Below, piece after piece: positions 47,106 through 57,848 of a stretch of 64,000 bases of DNA. Numbering within the stretch: position 1 is the first letter of the stretch; every line of letters begins with the position of its first letter. The notes beneath the pieces are model-generated. The model made no database searches. It saw nothing but the letters and a program-made list of their open reading frames with translations, and had not been told where the DNA came from. The translations under genes and the position numbers were made by a program. Origin of the DNA: Desulfovibrio sp. MES5 (lineage in GTDB: Bacteria > Desulfobacterota > Desulfovibrionia > Desulfovibrionales > Desulfovibrionaceae); assembly GCF_002237645.1 (NCBI RefSeq), contig NZ_MJUZ01000050.1, positions 1 to 64,000 of the forward strand, given 5' to 3'.

Positions 47106-48562
47106 CAATACAAGAAGTGGCGTCCTGCCTGGGCTTGCCCCGGTTTTCAGGACCCGAGGAGCATATTGTCCTGACTTCTGTCGCCACTGACAGCAGGGCG
47201 GTTGTGCCGGGTTCCCTCTTTGTATGTGTTTCGGGCTGCCGGGTGGACGGACACGATTTTGCCGCCAAAGCGGTCGAGCAGGGGGCCGGAGCCGTATTGG
47301 CCTCGTGCCCTTTGCCCCATGTAGCGGCGCCTGTTTTTGTCGTGCCTGACACGGTAAAGGCGCTGGGCTGTCTGGCCGCGTTGTGGCGCGACCGCACAAA
47401 GGCCCGCGTTGTGGGCGTGACTGGCACTGCGGGCAAGACAACCGTCAAGGAAACCTTGGCCCGCATACTGTCCCTCGCGGGAAAAACCGCGCGCAATGCC
47501 ATGAACAACAATAACCAGATTGGCATGCCCCGGTCCGTTCTGAATACGGACGGTGATGAAGATTTCTGGGTTATGGAAGCAGGCATCAGCCAGCCCGGGG
47601 ATATGGACGACCTGGGCGCGGTGCTGCGGCCTGACCTTGCGCTCGTCCTCAATGCGGGCGCGGCCCATACCGAGGGCCTGGGCGAAAAGGGCGTGGCCTG
47701 GCACAAGGCCCGGCTGCTCAGTTATCTTGCCAAAGGCGGCAAGGGGCTGGTCAGTGCGGACTATCCCGATCTGGCGCGTGAGGCGCGCGCAACCGGCGCA
47801 GACATCCGCTTTTTCAGCGCCGCCGGGCAGGATGCCGCGTTTCGCGCGTCCTATCTGGGGGCAGCCCCGGTCGCGGTTGGCGAGGGTGCTGTTAGCGAGG
47901 ATGGGACTGGCAAGGATGTGTCCTTGGCCGCATCGCGCGGCAAATACCACCTCTGGCTTGACGGTACGGAGCTCGACGTTATCGCTCCCTTCAGAGGGGA
48001 GTATGGGGCTGAAAATGTGGCGGCTGTGGCTGCTGCCGCGCATATGCTTGGCGTTGACGCCAGCATCATCGCGCAGGGACTGGCTGATGCCAAGATGCCG
48101 GCGCAGCGGTTCAATCAGGTTCAGGCCGGGTCATGGCTGCTCATTGACGATACGTACAATGCCAACCCTCTTTCCATGCGGCGCATGCTTGAAGCCGCCG
48201 CAGAGCAGGCGGGTTCCCGCCCCTTTGTGGCCGTGCTGGGCGCCATGCTGGAACTTGGCGAGCAGGCCGCCTTGGAGCATGAGGAACTGGGCAGGCACCT
48301 GGCGAGGCTGAACCCCGCCGCCGTTATATGGAAAGGCTCCCATGCGGAAGACGTGCGCAAGGGGCTCGACATGGCCGGCTATGCTGGCATCTGGCAGCCC
48401 GTGGCTGATGCCGATGATTTTGCGAAAGTGTGGCGCGCCGTGCAGAGCCAGGGGCTTGAAGCCAGCGCCAGTACCAGCGGCGGCGTGGCTTTGTTCAAGG
48501 GCTCACGCAGCAACAAGCTTGAAACGCTCATGGCTGTTCTGACCAACGGCTGCGAGCAGTAG
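47096..48562 (+). CDS. murF: UDP-MurNAc-tripeptide:D-Ala-D-Ala ligase
   Basis: A 488-residue Mur ligase that adds the D-Ala-D-Ala dipeptide. It has GVTGTAGKTTVKETL, MNNNNQIGMP, a HTEGLG region and IDDTYNANPLSM. The start is GTG 47096, overlapping murE, so the two are translationally coupled. A CTGGCG/CGCCAG hairpin follows its stop (about 48571-48592). Confidence 0.95.
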   Translation: MRLTIQEVASCLGLPRFSGPEEHIVLTSVATDSRAVVPGSLFVCVSGCRVDGHDFAAKAVEQGAGAVLASCPLPHVAAPVFVVPDTVKALGCLAALWRDRTKARVVGVTGTAGKTTVKETLARILSLAGKTARNAMNNNNQIGMPRSVLNTDGDEDFWVMEAGISQPGDMDDLGAVLRPDLALVLNAGAAHTEGLGEKGVAWHKARLLSYLAKGGKGLVSADYPDLAREARATGADIRFFSAAGQDAAFRASYLGAAPVAVGEGAVSEDGTGKDVSLAASRGKYHLWLDGTELDVIAPFRGEYGAENVAAVAAAAHMLGVDASIIAQGLADAKMPAQRFNQVQAGSWLLIDDTYNANPLSMRRMLEAAAEQAGSRPFVAVLGAMLELGEQAALEHEELGRHLARLNPAAVIWKGSHAEDVRKGLDMAGYAGIWQPVADADDFAKVWRAVQSQGLEASASTSGGVALFKGSRSNKLETLMAVLTNGCEQ

Positions 48563-48678
48563 TTTTTTCTGGCGGCGTAAGGTTCGCCAGACCGACAAGG
48601 ATGGCGGATTGCAACAGGGGCCGTCCCTGCCGCTGACAGTAACGGTCGTAGTGTGGCCAAACGAACGGATTCACATGC

Positions 48679-49755
48679 ATGTTTTATAATTTCCTTTCTC
48701 CCCTCGCCTCTGAATGGACATTTTTTAATGTCTTTCGCTACATTACCTTCCGTTCTATGGCCGCGCTCATGACGGCGTTGCTTGTTTCCATCATTCTTGG
48801 TCCGCGGTTTATCGGCTGGCTCCGCCACCTGAAGTGCGGCCAGTATATTCATGAAGATGTGGCCGCGCACGCCTGCAAGGCGGGAACACCCACCATGGGC
48901 GGCCTGCTTATGCTGTTCAGCCTGACCGTGAGCCTGCTTTTGTGGGCTGACCTGACAAATATCTATATCTGGCAGGCGTTCTTTGTGTTCGCCGGTTTTG
49001 GGGCCGTGGGATTTTGGGACGACATGACCAAACTGCGCCACCACAAAAACCGGGGCATTTCCGGCAAGGCCAAAATGGCCGGGCAGCTTGGCATTGCCAG
49101 CGTGGCCATGCTGCTGCTTTTTGTGAACCCCGATTACAGCAGCAAGCTCACCATTCCTTTTTTTAAGGAAGTGACCTTTGACCTTGGCTGGTTTTACCTG
49201 CCTTTTGGGGTTTTTGTCATGGTGGCCGCCTCAAATGCCGTCAATCTTACCGACGGGCTGGACGGCCTCGCCATCGGGCCTGCCATTGTCGCCTGCATCG
49301 TTTTTTCCATCTTTATCTATATTACGGGTAATGCCCGATTTGCAGGTTATCTGCTGGTTCCCTATATGCCCGGCGTTGGTGAAGTGACCATTTTTTGCGC
49401 CGCGCTTGTGGGAGCCGGGCTGGGTTTTCTCTGGTTTAATGCCTATCCCGCTCAGGTGTTCATGGGGGATGTGGGCTCGCTTTCCATCGGCGGCGTGCTC
49501 GGCTATCTGGCGCTGCTGTGCAAGCAGGAACTTGTGCTCGCCGTTGTGGGCGGCCTTTTTGTGGCCGAGACCCTGTCAGTCATTGTGCAGGTAGGGTATT
49601 TTCGCTGGACTGGCGGCAAGCGCTTTTTTCGTATGGCGCCCCTGCACCATCACTTTGAACTCAAGGGCGTTCCTGAATCCAAGATCATTATCCGCTTCTG
49701 GATAACATCAATACTGCTGGGCCTCATGGCGCTCTCAGTCCTGAAGCTGCGTTGA
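48679..49755 (+). CDS. mraY: Phospho-MurNAc-pentapeptide transferase
   Basis: A 358-residue polytopic membrane enzyme making lipid I. Family motifs: [46 protein letters not shown] and the C-terminal [12 protein letters not shown]. About ten membrane spans are apparent. It lies 116 nt after murF and 11 nt before murD. Confidence 0.97.
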   Translation: MFYNFLSPLASEWTFFNVFRYITFRSMAALMTALLVSIILGPRFIGWLRHLKCGQYIHEDVAAHACKAGTPTMGGLLMLFSLTVSLLLWADLTNIYIWQAFFVFAGFGAVGFWDDMTKLRHHKNRGISGKAKMAGQLGIASVAMLLLFVNPDYSSKLTIPFFKEVTFDLGWFYLPFGVFVMVAASNAVNLTDGLDGLAIGPAIVACIVFSIFIYITGNARFAGYLLVPYMPGVGEVTIFCAALVGAGLGFLWFNAYPAQVFMGDVGSLSIGGVLGYLALLCKQELVLAVVGGLFVAETLSVIVQVGYFRWTGGKRFFRMAPLHHHFELKGVPESKIIIRFWITSILLGLMALSVLKLR

Positions 49756-49766
49756 GGAGAACTGCT

Positions 49767-51071
49767 ATGGCATTGGAAAAAATGCGCGGTAGACGCATCA
49801 GCGTTGGCGAAACGGCTGTGGTGATCGGCGCGGGACGTTCCGGCCTTGCGGCTGCACGTCTTTTGAACCGTGAGGGCGCTCGCGTACGCCTTTTGGACAG
49901 CAATGCCCAGGCCTTTTCCGGTCGTGAAGACCTGGCCCGCGAGCTGGGGCAGCTGGGCATTGTTATTGATCTGGGGCCGCACAGTGCTGCGCAGTTTGAA
50001 AACGCCGCCTTTGTAGTGCCGAGCCCCGGCATGCCCGTGGCCCGCCTTGACGGTCTGGTGGACGTGGAACACACGGAAATTCTGGCCGAAATGGAACTGG
50101 CCTGGCGCTATCTGGACAATGAACCCGTTCTGGCCATTACCGGCACCAGCGGCAAGACAACGACAGCCTCGCTTGCGGCGGCCATGCTGCATGAGCAGGG
50201 ATATTCCGTTTTTCTTGGCGGCAACATAGGCACGCCTTTGTCCGAGTACATATTGTCGGGCCGCAGGGCTGACGTTCTGGTGCTGGAAATTTCGAGCTTC
50301 CAGTTGCAGACCTGCACTACTTTTTGCCCGAGGGTGGGCATATTGCTCAATATTACGCCCAATCACCTGGATTATCACAAAGATATGGAAGAATACACGG
50401 AAGCCAAGTTCCGTCTGTTCCGCTGTCAGGATGAGGGCGATCTGGCCGTGCTTGGCGAGAACCTGAAGGATCAGGCCGCCCGGCACAATCTCAAGGCCCG
50501 CCAGGTGTACGTCAAGGCTACGGAGCGTTTTGCCGGGAGCAGCCTCATGGGCCTGCACAACCGCATCAATGAAGAAGCCGCCTGGCAGGCATGCCGTTTC
50601 TTCGGCGTCAGTGAAGAAAACGCGGCACGAGCCGTGGCCCGTTTTGCGCCGTTACCGCACCGCCTTGAACGTGTGCGTGAACTTAATGGCGTTCTTTATG
50701 TCAACGATTCCAAATGCACTACGGTTTCTTCGATGAAGGTAGCCCTTGAAGCGTTTGACCGCCCGGTACGTCTTTTGTGCGGCGGCAAATTCAAGGGGGG
50801 CGATCTGGAAGCGCTGGCGGATCTGGTAAAAGCGCGCGTCGTCGAGATAGCGTTGTTTGGCGCCAGTCGGGAATATTTTGAAAAAGCCTGGCAGGGCATT
50901 GTGCCCATGACCTGGCATGCGACGCTTGAACCGGCCATAAAGCATCTTGCGGCCGGGGCACAGGCGGGCGACGTGATTCTTATGGCTCCGGCAACCTCAA
51001 GTTTTGACCTTTACGCCAACTATGAAGAGCGCGGCAAGGATTTCAAACGGATAGTGGGCAGGTTGGCATGA
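49767..51071 (+). CDS. murD: UDP-MurNAc-L-Ala:D-Glu ligase
   Basis: A 434-residue Mur ligase adding D-glutamate. It has an N-terminal nucleotide fold (VVIGAGRSGLAAARLL), the ATP loop ITGTSGKTTTASL, LNITPNHLDYHKD and NDSKCTT. ATG 49767 follows GAGGAGA by 6 nt. The frame from 49752 begins inside mraY. ftsW overlaps the stop by 4 nt. Confidence 0.96.
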   Translation: MALEKMRGRRISVGETAVVIGAGRSGLAAARLLNREGARVRLLDSNAQAFSGREDLARELGQLGIVIDLGPHSAAQFENAAFVVPSPGMPVARLDGLVDVEHTEILAEMELAWRYLDNEPVLAITGTSGKTTTASLAAAMLHEQGYSVFLGGNIGTPLSEYILSGRRADVLVLEISSFQLQTCTTFCPRVGILLNITPNHLDYHKDMEEYTEAKFRLFRCQDEGDLAVLGENLKDQAARHNLKARQVYVKATERFAGSSLMGLHNRINEEAAWQACRFFGVSEENAARAVARFAPLPHRLERVRELNGVLYVNDSKCTTVSSMKVALEAFDRPVRLLCGGKFKGGDLEALADLVKARVVEIALFGASREYFEKAWQGIVPMTWHATLEPAIKHLAAGAQAGDVILMAPATSSFDLYANYEERGKDFKRIVGRLA

Positions 51072-52249
51072 AAAACGTCTTTAAAGCCAAGGCAAAGCCC
51101 GGCAAAGCGCACAGCGCCATGGCCCGGGCAACCGAAAGAGGGCCCTTTGCGCCCTTTGACTGGTGGCTGTTCACCATCATGCTTATCATTCTGGCTATCG
51201 GCCTTGTCATGGTGCTTTCGGCCAGTGGCATTGTGGCGGAGCAGGTAAACGGCGACAAATACTTTTTCTTCAAGCGTCAGGTGCTTTTTGCGCTGCTGGG
51301 CGGCGCCGTGTTATGGGGTGCGGCCCTGATGCCACGCGAGTGGCTCTACAAATTGCAGTACCCCGCGCTGTTTCTGGCTCTTTTGCTGCTGCTTGTGACG
51401 CTTTCGCCCCTGGCCCCTGCCATCAACGGCGCAAAACGTTGGATTCCTCTGGGCCCCGTGAACATCCAGCCGATGGAATTCGTCAAGGTGGCTCTAGCCC
51501 TTTACCTCGCGTATTTCATGAGTTCCAAGCAGGACATCATCAAAACCTTCAGTCGTGGCGTCATACCGCCTTTCGCAGTGACGGCGCTGTTCTGTTTTCT
51601 CCTGCTGTTGCAGCCGGACTTCGGCAGCGCCGTCGTTTTGGCCAGCATCCTGTTCTTTATGTGCGTGGCCGGGGGAACCAGATTTGTCTATCTCTTTTTC
51701 TCCATAGCCCTGGCCTGCGCGGGCGCCATGGCCCTGGCCATTTCGTCTCCCTATCGTCTTCGTCGTCTGCTGGCTTTTCTTGATCCGTTCGAGGATGCCC
51801 ACAATACGGGTTACCAGCTCGTGCAGTCTCTGCTGGCCATCGGTTCGGGCAGTTTTTTTGGCGTTGGCGTCGGCGCAAGCAAGCAGAAGATGTTCTATCT
51901 GCCTGAAGCGCACAACGACTTCATTATGGCTGTTCTGGCTGAAGAAATGGGTTTTGTGGGCATGAGCGTGGTCATGATACTCTTTGGCCTTTTGTTCTGG
52001 CGCTGCTACAAGATCATACAGGGGCAGCGCAATCTGCGTGACCGCTTCACCGCCTTTGGCATTACCACCATTCTCGCCATGGGCGCGGTCATGAACCTCG
52101 CCGTGGTTATGGGGGTTGCGCCGCCCAAGGGCGTGCCCATGCCGCTCATGAGTTACGGCGGCAGTAACCTGCTGGCTACCATGCTCTGCGTGGGTCTGCT
52201 TATGAACTTTTCACGGACGGCGGACACATGGACATCAACATCCTCCTGA
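51068..52249 (+). CDS. ftsW: Lipid II polymerase / division SEDS protein FtsW
   Basis: A 393-residue SEDS glycosyltransferase with about ten membrane spans. It begins with a basic cytoplasmic tail, then WWLFTIMLIILAIGLVMVLS. Signatures are NGAKRWIPLGPVNIQPMEF, ANTGYQ-type HNTGYQLVQSLLAIGSG, AHNDFIMAVLAEEMG and the C-terminal MSYGGSNLLATM. It polymerises septal glycan with FtsI. It overlaps murD and murG at its ends. Confidence 0.95.
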   Translation: MKNVFKAKAKPGKAHSAMARATERGPFAPFDWWLFTIMLIILAIGLVMVLSASGIVAEQVNGDKYFFFKRQVLFALLGGAVLWGAALMPREWLYKLQYPALFLALLLLLVTLSPLAPAINGAKRWIPLGPVNIQPMEFVKVALALYLAYFMSSKQDIIKTFSRGVIPPFAVTALFCFLLLLQPDFGSAVVLASILFFMCVAGGTRFVYLFFSIALACAGAMALAISSPYRLRRLLAFLDPFEDAHNTGYQLVQSLLAIGSGSFFGVGVGASKQKMFYLPEAHNDFIMAVLAEEMGFVGMSVVMILFGLLFWRCYKIIQGQRNLRDRFTAFGITTILAMGAVMNLAVVMGVAPPKGVPMPLMSYGGSNLLATMLCVGLLMNFSRTADTWTSTSS

Positions 52250-53304
52250 CCACGGGCGGCACTGGCGGTCATATTTTTCCGGCTCTGGCGGTGGCTGAAG
52301 AAGTGCGGCGGCGGCATCCCCAGGCCAAACTGCTTTTCGTGGGCTCCCTGTATGGGCCGGAAACGCGTCTGGTTCGCATGGCGGGCATACCCTTTGAAGG
52401 GCTGCCTGTGCGCGGCGTTCTGGGACGCGGCCTGCGCTCGGTGGAAGCCGGTTTTCGTATGACCTGGTCAGTTGGTAAGGCTCTGGGCATTGTGCAGCGC
52501 TTTAATCCAGACGTTGTGGCCGGGTTCGGCAGTTATGCGGCCTTTGCCCCCATGCTTGCCGCACGTCTGCTTGGCGTGCCAACCATGCTGCATGAACAGA
52601 ACGCCATAGCCGGGGCCAGCAACCGTGTGCTGGCAAAGCTGGCGCGGCGCATCTGCCTTTCACTGCCGGATACCGAGGGCTTTGATCCCGCCAAGTGTGT
52701 GCTTACGGGCAATCCCGTGCGCGCCGGAGTGAATGAAGCCGGGCGGCTGCCGCGAGCCAGAGGGGCCAGGCGTCTACTGGTTATGGGCGGCTCGCAGGGG
52801 GCGCACTCTCTCAACATGTTTATAATCGAGCATCTTACCGCTTTGCGCGAAGCCGGGGTGGACATTCGCCACCAGACCGGCAGCGCGGATGAAACCTTTG
52901 TGCGGGCTGCCTATACGGCGGCAGGCTATGATCCTTCCTGCGTGTCGGCCTTTATTGACGACATGGCGGCGGCCTACGCCTGGGCCGATGTGGCCTTGTG
53001 CCGCTCCGGGGCCACGACTGTGGCGGAACTGTGCGCCGCAGGCCTGCCTTCTGTGCTGGTGCCTTTTCCATACGCCATACACGACCACCAGACCCGCAAT
53101 GCCGAAGTGCTGGCCAAAACAGGAGCAGCCATTCTGGTGCCGGAATCGCGCATGATTGAAGACGGGCTGGAGCAGACCCTTATCCGCCTGCTGAATGACG
53201 GCGGCGAGCGCACGCGCATGTCTTCGGCAGCCCTGGCATCAGCCTGGCCTGATGCTGCCGCGCGCGTGGCTACCGTTCTGGAAGAAATAGCTCGTCCCCG
53301 GTAA
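52228..53304 (+). CDS. murG: Lipid II synthase (GlcNAc transferase) MurG
   Basis: A 358-residue peripheral membrane glycosyltransferase converting lipid I to lipid II. It has the loop TTGGTGGHIFPALA, HEQNAIAGASNRVL, MGGSQGAHSLN and the donor-site region CRSGATTVAELCAAGLPSVLVP. The 5' end overlaps ftsW by 22 nt. A 72-nt gap precedes murC. Confidence 0.96.
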   Translation: MDINILLTTGGTGGHIFPALAVAEEVRRRHPQAKLLFVGSLYGPETRLVRMAGIPFEGLPVRGVLGRGLRSVEAGFRMTWSVGKALGIVQRFNPDVVAGFGSYAAFAPMLAARLLGVPTMLHEQNAIAGASNRVLAKLARRICLSLPDTEGFDPAKCVLTGNPVRAGVNEAGRLPRARGARRLLVMGGSQGAHSLNMFIIEHLTALREAGVDIRHQTGSADETFVRAAYTAAGYDPSCVSAFIDDMAAAYAWADVALCRSGATTVAELCAAGLPSVLVPFPYAIHDHQTRNAEVLAKTGAAILVPESRMIEDGLEQTLIRLLNDGGERTRMSSAALASAWPDAAARVATVLEEIARPR

Positions 53305-53376
53305 CTGCCGGAGAGGGATAGGTTTTATAAAAGACTGTTTTCGTTGTATTATCTAGACTTTCTTTAAAGGTGCCAC

Positions 53377-54750
53377 ATGAACAGCAAGATTCGTCACATA
53401 CATATGGTGGGCATCGGCGGTGCAGGCATGAGCGGTATTGCCGAGGTTCTGCTTAATCTCAAGTACGAAATATCCGGTTCGGATATGAGCGACTCCGCCG
53501 TGGTGCGCCACCTGCGCAAGCTTGGCGCGCGTATAGCCATCGGCCATGCCGCTGAAAACGTGGGGGATGTGCAGGTATTGGTCAAATCCACAGCCATCAG
53601 TGATGATAATCCCGAACTGGTTGAAGCGCGCAAGCGCAATATCGCCATCATTCCCCGTGCTGAAATGCTGGCCGAGCTTATGCGCCTGCGGCAGGGCATA
53701 GCCATTGCAGGCACCCACGGCAAAACAACGACCACTTCGCTCACAGCCTCCATTTTTGACACAGCCGGGCTTGATCCCACCGTCATTATTGGCGGTCGGC
53801 TCAATGTCTATGGCGCGAACGCGCATCTCGGCCACGGTGAATACCTCATTGCCGAAGCCGATGAGTCTGACGGCTCCTTTCTCTGCTTGTTGCCAATCAT
53901 CAATGTTGTCACCAATGTGGATGAAGATCATCTGGACCACTATAAAAACCGCGAGGCCATTGACAGCGCCTTTGTGCAGTTCATGAACAATGTGCCCTTT
54001 TACGGGCTGAATATTGTTTGTGGCGATGACCCCGGCGTTCTGGCCCTGTTGCCCAGGGTCAAGCGCCCTGTGCTCACGTACGGATTCGCCGAGGACAACG
54101 CGCTTCGGGCCATCCCGCTGGAAAGCGGGCGCATCAATCGCTTTGAGGTCTTGCTGCACGACAAGCCCTTGGGCGAGGTCAGTCTGCCGCAACCGGGACG
54201 CCATAATATTCTTAATGCTCTTGCCTCCATTGGCGCTGCCATGGAGGTGGGCATTCCTTTTGCCAAATGCGCGGAAGGCCTGGCGGGATTCAAGGGAGTG
54301 GGGCGGCGGTTCGAGTTCAAGGGCGAAAAAGAGGGCATTACCGTGGTGGACGATTACGGGCACCACCCGGCGGAAATTGCCGCGACCCTGGCCACCGCAC
54401 GACAGGTCTTTGCGGGCAGGCGTATTGTGGCGGCATTTCAGCCCCACAGGTTCAGCCGCACCGAGGCCCATTTTGGCGAGTTTTGCAAAGTTTTTGATGC
54501 CGTTGACCAACTGCTGCTGACCGAAATCTACGCAGCCTCTGAAAAGCCCATTCCCGGCGTTTCCGGGCAAAGTCTGGCGCAGGGCATACGGCAGGTTTCC
54601 GATACCCCTGTGGAGTATTTTCAGAATCTGGATCAACTCATGCTGGCCTTGCCCAAGATTTTGCGCAAAGGGGATGTTCTGCTCACATTGGGGGCAGGCA
54701 GCATCACCAGGCTGGGCCCGGCCTGGCTGGAAGGACGAGATCATGCGTGA
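53377..54750 (+). CDS. murC: UDP-MurNAc:L-alanine ligase
   Basis: A 457-residue Mur ligase adding the first residue, L-alanine. The N-terminus has [18 protein letters not shown] and the ATP loop is [31 protein letters not shown] and [12 protein letters not shown] follow. A ribosome site AAAGGTG precedes ATG 53377. Its 3' end overlaps murB by 8 nt. Confidence 0.97.
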   Translation: MNSKIRHIHMVGIGGAGMSGIAEVLLNLKYEISGSDMSDSAVVRHLRKLGARIAIGHAAENVGDVQVLVKSTAISDDNPELVEARKRNIAIIPRAEMLAELMRLRQGIAIAGTHGKTTTTSLTASIFDTAGLDPTVIIGGRLNVYGANAHLGHGEYLIAEADESDGSFLCLLPIINVVTNVDEDHLDHYKNREAIDSAFVQFMNNVPFYGLNIVCGDDPGVLALLPRVKRPVLTYGFAEDNALRAIPLESGRINRFEVLLHDKPLGEVSLPQPGRHNILNALASIGAAMEVGIPFAKCAEGLAGFKGVGRRFEFKGEKEGITVVDDYGHHPAEIAATLATARQVFAGRRIVAAFQPHRFSRTEAHFGEFCKVFDAVDQLLLTEIYAASEKPIPGVSGQSLAQGIRQVSDTPVEYFQNLDQLMLALPKILRKGDVLLTLGAGSITRLGPAWLEGRDHA

Positions 54751-55633
54751 AATAGCTTCGCCGCTGCTGTCCCAGCGTACGACGCTGCGTCTGGGCGGTA
54801 CAGCTATAGCAGAGCTGATTCTTGAAAACCCGGCAGACGTGGCGGGGTTGCCGGATCGTCTGCGCGCTCTTGGCGGCGCTCCCGTAATTATGGGCGCGGG
54901 CAGCAACATTCTGGCTCAGGACGGCGATTTGCCGCTGGTGCTGGTGCGCCCGAACTTTACGCGGGGGCCTGAAGTGGTCGGAGAAAGCGCGGGCAAGGTC
55001 TTTGTGCGGGCTGGCGCTGCTGTGCCCCTGCCAAGACTTTTGCGGTTTTGCGCAACGCACGGTCTTGCCGGGCTTGAAGGCCTGGTCGGCATACCCGGTA
55101 CTGTTGGCGGCGCAGTGGCCATGAATGCGGGGTCTTTTGGCGTTGAAACGTGCAGAAAGATTGAAAATATTCACATAGCTAGCAATGGTGAAGTGCGTGT
55201 TGTTGTTGCGCAAGCACTGCAATACTCGTATCGCAGCCTGTGCATTGATGATAAAAAGAATGATTTTATCGTCTTGGAAGCCACATTTGGCTTGACCAGA
55301 ACTGCAAGGGATGGCATCTCTAATTGCATGCGTCACAACTTTTTTGAGAAAAAGTCTAAACAACCTGTGACGGCCTGGAGCGCTGGCTGCGTATTCAAAA
55401 ACCCCTCCCCGGAAATGCCTGCTGGCAAACTTCTGGATCAAGCGGGATTCAAAGGTAAAAAAATGGGCGGCATGGCTTTTTCAACCCTGCACGCCAACTT
55501 CATGATCAATGAGGGCAAGGGCAGCGCGACTGCGGCTCTGGCTCTTATGCAGGAGGCCAAAGAGGCTGTGCTGGAAAGGTTCGGCATTGCGCTGGAACCG
55601 GAAGTCAGGATAATCCCATGCCTCTTTCCCTGA
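54743..55633 (+). CDS. murB: UDP-N-acetylenolpyruvoylglucosamine reductase
   Basis: A 296-residue FAD enzyme making UDP-MurNAc. It has [12 protein letters not shown] [43 protein letters not shown] and the C-terminal catalytic region GCVFKNP with the following [16 protein letters not shown]. Length and motifs fit the short type II form. ATG 54743 overlaps murC. Codons from about 55145 to 55375 are distinctly AT-richer than the flanks, which suggests a recombined segment. Confidence 0.93.
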   Translation: MREIASPLLSQRTTLRLGGTAIAELILENPADVAGLPDRLRALGGAPVIMGAGSNILAQDGDLPLVLVRPNFTRGPEVVGESAGKVFVRAGAAVPLPRLLRFCATHGLAGLEGLVGIPGTVGGAVAMNAGSFGVETCRKIENIHIASNGEVRVVVAQALQYSYRSLCIDDKKNDFIVLEATFGLTRTARDGISNCMRHNFFEKKSKQPVTAWSAGCVFKNPSPEMPAGKLLDQAGFKGKKMGGMAFSTLHANFMINEGKGSATAALALMQEAKEAVLERFGIALEPEVRIIPCLFP

Positions 55634-56511
55634 AAAAAAACGCCCGTAAGGCCCGTAACTCGTATACAAGAACAAGCAATGTATCGGGCAGAAAGGGGCA
55701 GAGAACCGCAAAGCTGCGCATGCCAGCGTTTTTGGCAGCATGCTTTGGCAGGATCAGGGCCCTCAGTGGCCTGAAAAGTCTTGCAGCCATTGCGGTGTTG
55801 TTAGTGGGCATGGGGCTGGTGCTCGCCGGGGTGTGTTTTACATCCCTGTGGCTTTACAACAAGGCCATCACCAGTGACTTTTTTACAACCCGGCACATAG
55901 ATGTGGCAGGTAATGTCCGCCTCTCCCGCGATATGGTTTTGCAATATGGCGGCCTTCAGGAAGGCGACAACAGCCTGGCCGTAAGCATAGCCAAAGTGGA
56001 ACACAACCTGAGGCAGACCCCCTGGGTGGAAGAGGTCTCGGTAAAGCGCCTTCTGCCTGACAGGTTTGTGATAAAGTTGAAGGAGCGCATGCCCTCCTTC
56101 TGGGTGCACAAGGACGGCGTCCTTTATTACGCCAATGAACGCGGGGTGGTCATCGCCCCGGTAGAAAGCAAAAATTTTCTGTCGCTTCCCACCTTGCGGG
56201 TAGAATCGGGGGCTGAAGACGCCATCCCCTTTCTGGCCCGCCTGATGAAGGACATACAGAGCGGGGTGCTGCCTGTCGAGGCTGGAGCCATAGCTTCCAT
56301 CACCCTGAGCCCCGGACGGGGCATTGAAGTGTATCTTGAAGACAGGGAAATGCGCCTCTCCATCGCTACCGATGATTGGGAGGGCAACCTGGCCCGGCTG
56401 GGAGTCACCCTTGGAGATCTGGCCCGAAGACACGAACTGCGTAATGTGCGCGAGGTGCGGGCCGTAAATGGCAACGTATGGGTTTTGCTTAATCAGGCTG
56501 TATCAAACTGA
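55618..56511 (+). CDS. ftsQ: Cell division protein FtsQ
   Basis: A 297-residue bitopic protein with a basic cytoplasmic tail of about 58 residues and a membrane span (LAAIAVLLVGMGLVLAGVCF). A POTRA domain follows (TRHIDVAGNVRLSRDMVLQY), then the FtsQ domain (WVEEVSVKRLLPDRFVIKLK). It links FtsL/FtsB to the early divisome. It overlaps murB by 16 nt. No ddl gene separates murB and ftsQ, unlike in enterobacteria. Confidence 0.9.
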   Translation: MPLSLKKNARKARNSYTRTSNVSGRKGQRTAKLRMPAFLAACFGRIRALSGLKSLAAIAVLLVGMGLVLAGVCFTSLWLYNKAITSDFFTTRHIDVAGNVRLSRDMVLQYGGLQEGDNSLAVSIAKVEHNLRQTPWVEEVSVKRLLPDRFVIKLKERMPSFWVHKDGVLYYANERGVVIAPVESKNFLSLPTLRVESGAEDAIPFLARLMKDIQSGVLPVEAGAIASITLSPGRGIEVYLEDREMRLSIATDDWEGNLARLGVTLGDLARRHELRNVREVRAVNGNVWVLLNQAVSN

Positions 56512-56559
56512 TATGGAATGGTTGTTGCGCGTGAAGAACAGGCGTCTTAGGAGAATGGC

Positions 56560-57795
56560 ATGAATAAGTCCGAGCTCATCGTTGGTCTCGACATCGGCAC
56601 CACAAAGATTTGCGCTGTGGTGGGTGAACTTACGGAGTCGGGCCTTGTTGATGTGGTGGGCATCGGCACCAGCGTTTCCACCGGCCTGCGTAAGGGCGTG
56701 GTGGTCAATATCGAGCAGACCGTACAGTCCATCCGCAAGGCGGTTGAAGACGCCGAACTGATGGCAGGCTGCGAAATCCACTCTGTCTATGTGGGGATTG
56801 CAGGCAGCCATATAATGGGCATCAACAGCCACGGCGTTATTGCCGTCAAGGGCGGCGAAGTGGCCCAGCGCGACGTAGAGCGCGCCCTGGACGCCGCGCG
56901 CGCCGTGGCCATTCCCGCTGACCGCGAGGTCATCCATATTCTGCCGCAGGAATATATCGTCGATAACCAGCGCGGCATTGCCGACCCTCTCGGCATGGCT
57001 GGCGTGCGGCTTGAGGTGAAGGTGCACATTGTCACCGGAGCCGTGTCTTCGGCGCAGAACATCGTGCGCTCCTGCCACCGCAGTCAGCTTGAAGTTTCTG
57101 ATATCGCCCTTGAATCGCTGGCTTCGGCCAAGGCCGTGCTCACAGAAGAAGAGCGCGAAATTGGCGTGGCCCTTGTGGACCTTGGCGGCGGCACCACTGA
57201 TATTGCCGTTTTTGCCAATGACGCCATAAAGCACACGGCGGTGCTTGCCCTAGGCGGTCAGAACCTTTCCAACGACATTGCCTTTGGTTTGCGTACCCCC
57301 ATCGCCTCGGCCGAAAAAATCAAGCTCAAATACGGTTGCGCCCTGGCTGATCTGGTGCGCCACGACGAATTTATCGAGGTGCCCAGCGTGGGCGGCCGCG
57401 AGCCGCGCCGCCTTTCGCGTCAGGTACTTGCTGAAATCTGCGAGCCGCGTATGGAAGAAATCCTCTTCCTTGTGGATCAAACCCTTGTACGCTCCGGCTA
57501 CAAGGACATGATCGGCGCTGGCGTCGTGCTTACTGGCGGCACCGCCCTGATGGAAGGCTGCCAGGAACTGGGTGAGCAAATTTTCAATCTGCCTACGCGT
57601 ATTGGATACCCCCGGAACGTGGGCGGCCTCAAAGACGTTGTAAACAGCCCCAAGTTTTCTACAGCTGTGGGTCTGCTGCGCTATGGGGCTGAAAAAGAAC
57701 TTTCCGGACAAAAGAAGTTTACCACCAGAAGTGAGAGCGGCGTCTTTGATGGCGTTTTGGCTCGCATGAAAAAGTGGTTTGCTGATATTTCGTAA
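56560..57795 (+). CDS. ftsA: Cell division protein FtsA
   Basis: A 411-residue actin-fold protein that tethers FtsZ to the membrane. It has [16 protein letters not shown], the SHS2-type 1C domain, [13 protein letters not shown] and [11 protein letters not shown]. The C-terminal end ([16 protein letters not shown]) is the membrane-binding amphipathic helix. AGGAG precedes ATG 56560 at good spacing. Confidence 0.97.
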   Translation: MNKSELIVGLDIGTTKICAVVGELTESGLVDVVGIGTSVSTGLRKGVVVNIEQTVQSIRKAVEDAELMAGCEIHSVYVGIAGSHIMGINSHGVIAVKGGEVAQRDVERALDAARAVAIPADREVIHILPQEYIVDNQRGIADPLGMAGVRLEVKVHIVTGAVSSAQNIVRSCHRSQLEVSDIALESLASAKAVLTEEEREIGVALVDLGGGTTDIAVFANDAIKHTAVLALGGQNLSNDIAFGLRTPIASAEKIKLKYGCALADLVRHDEFIEVPSVGGREPRRLSRQVLAEICEPRMEEILFLVDQTLVRSGYKDMIGAGVVLTGGTALMEGCQELGEQIFNLPTRIGYPRNVGGLKDVVNSPKFSTAVGLLRYGAEKELSGQKKFTTRSESGVFDGVLARMKKWFADIS

Positions 57796-57848
57796 ACAAA
57801 GCAACCTCAAGCGGGCACTTTGAGGATAGTTTAAACAGGAGAGGAACC

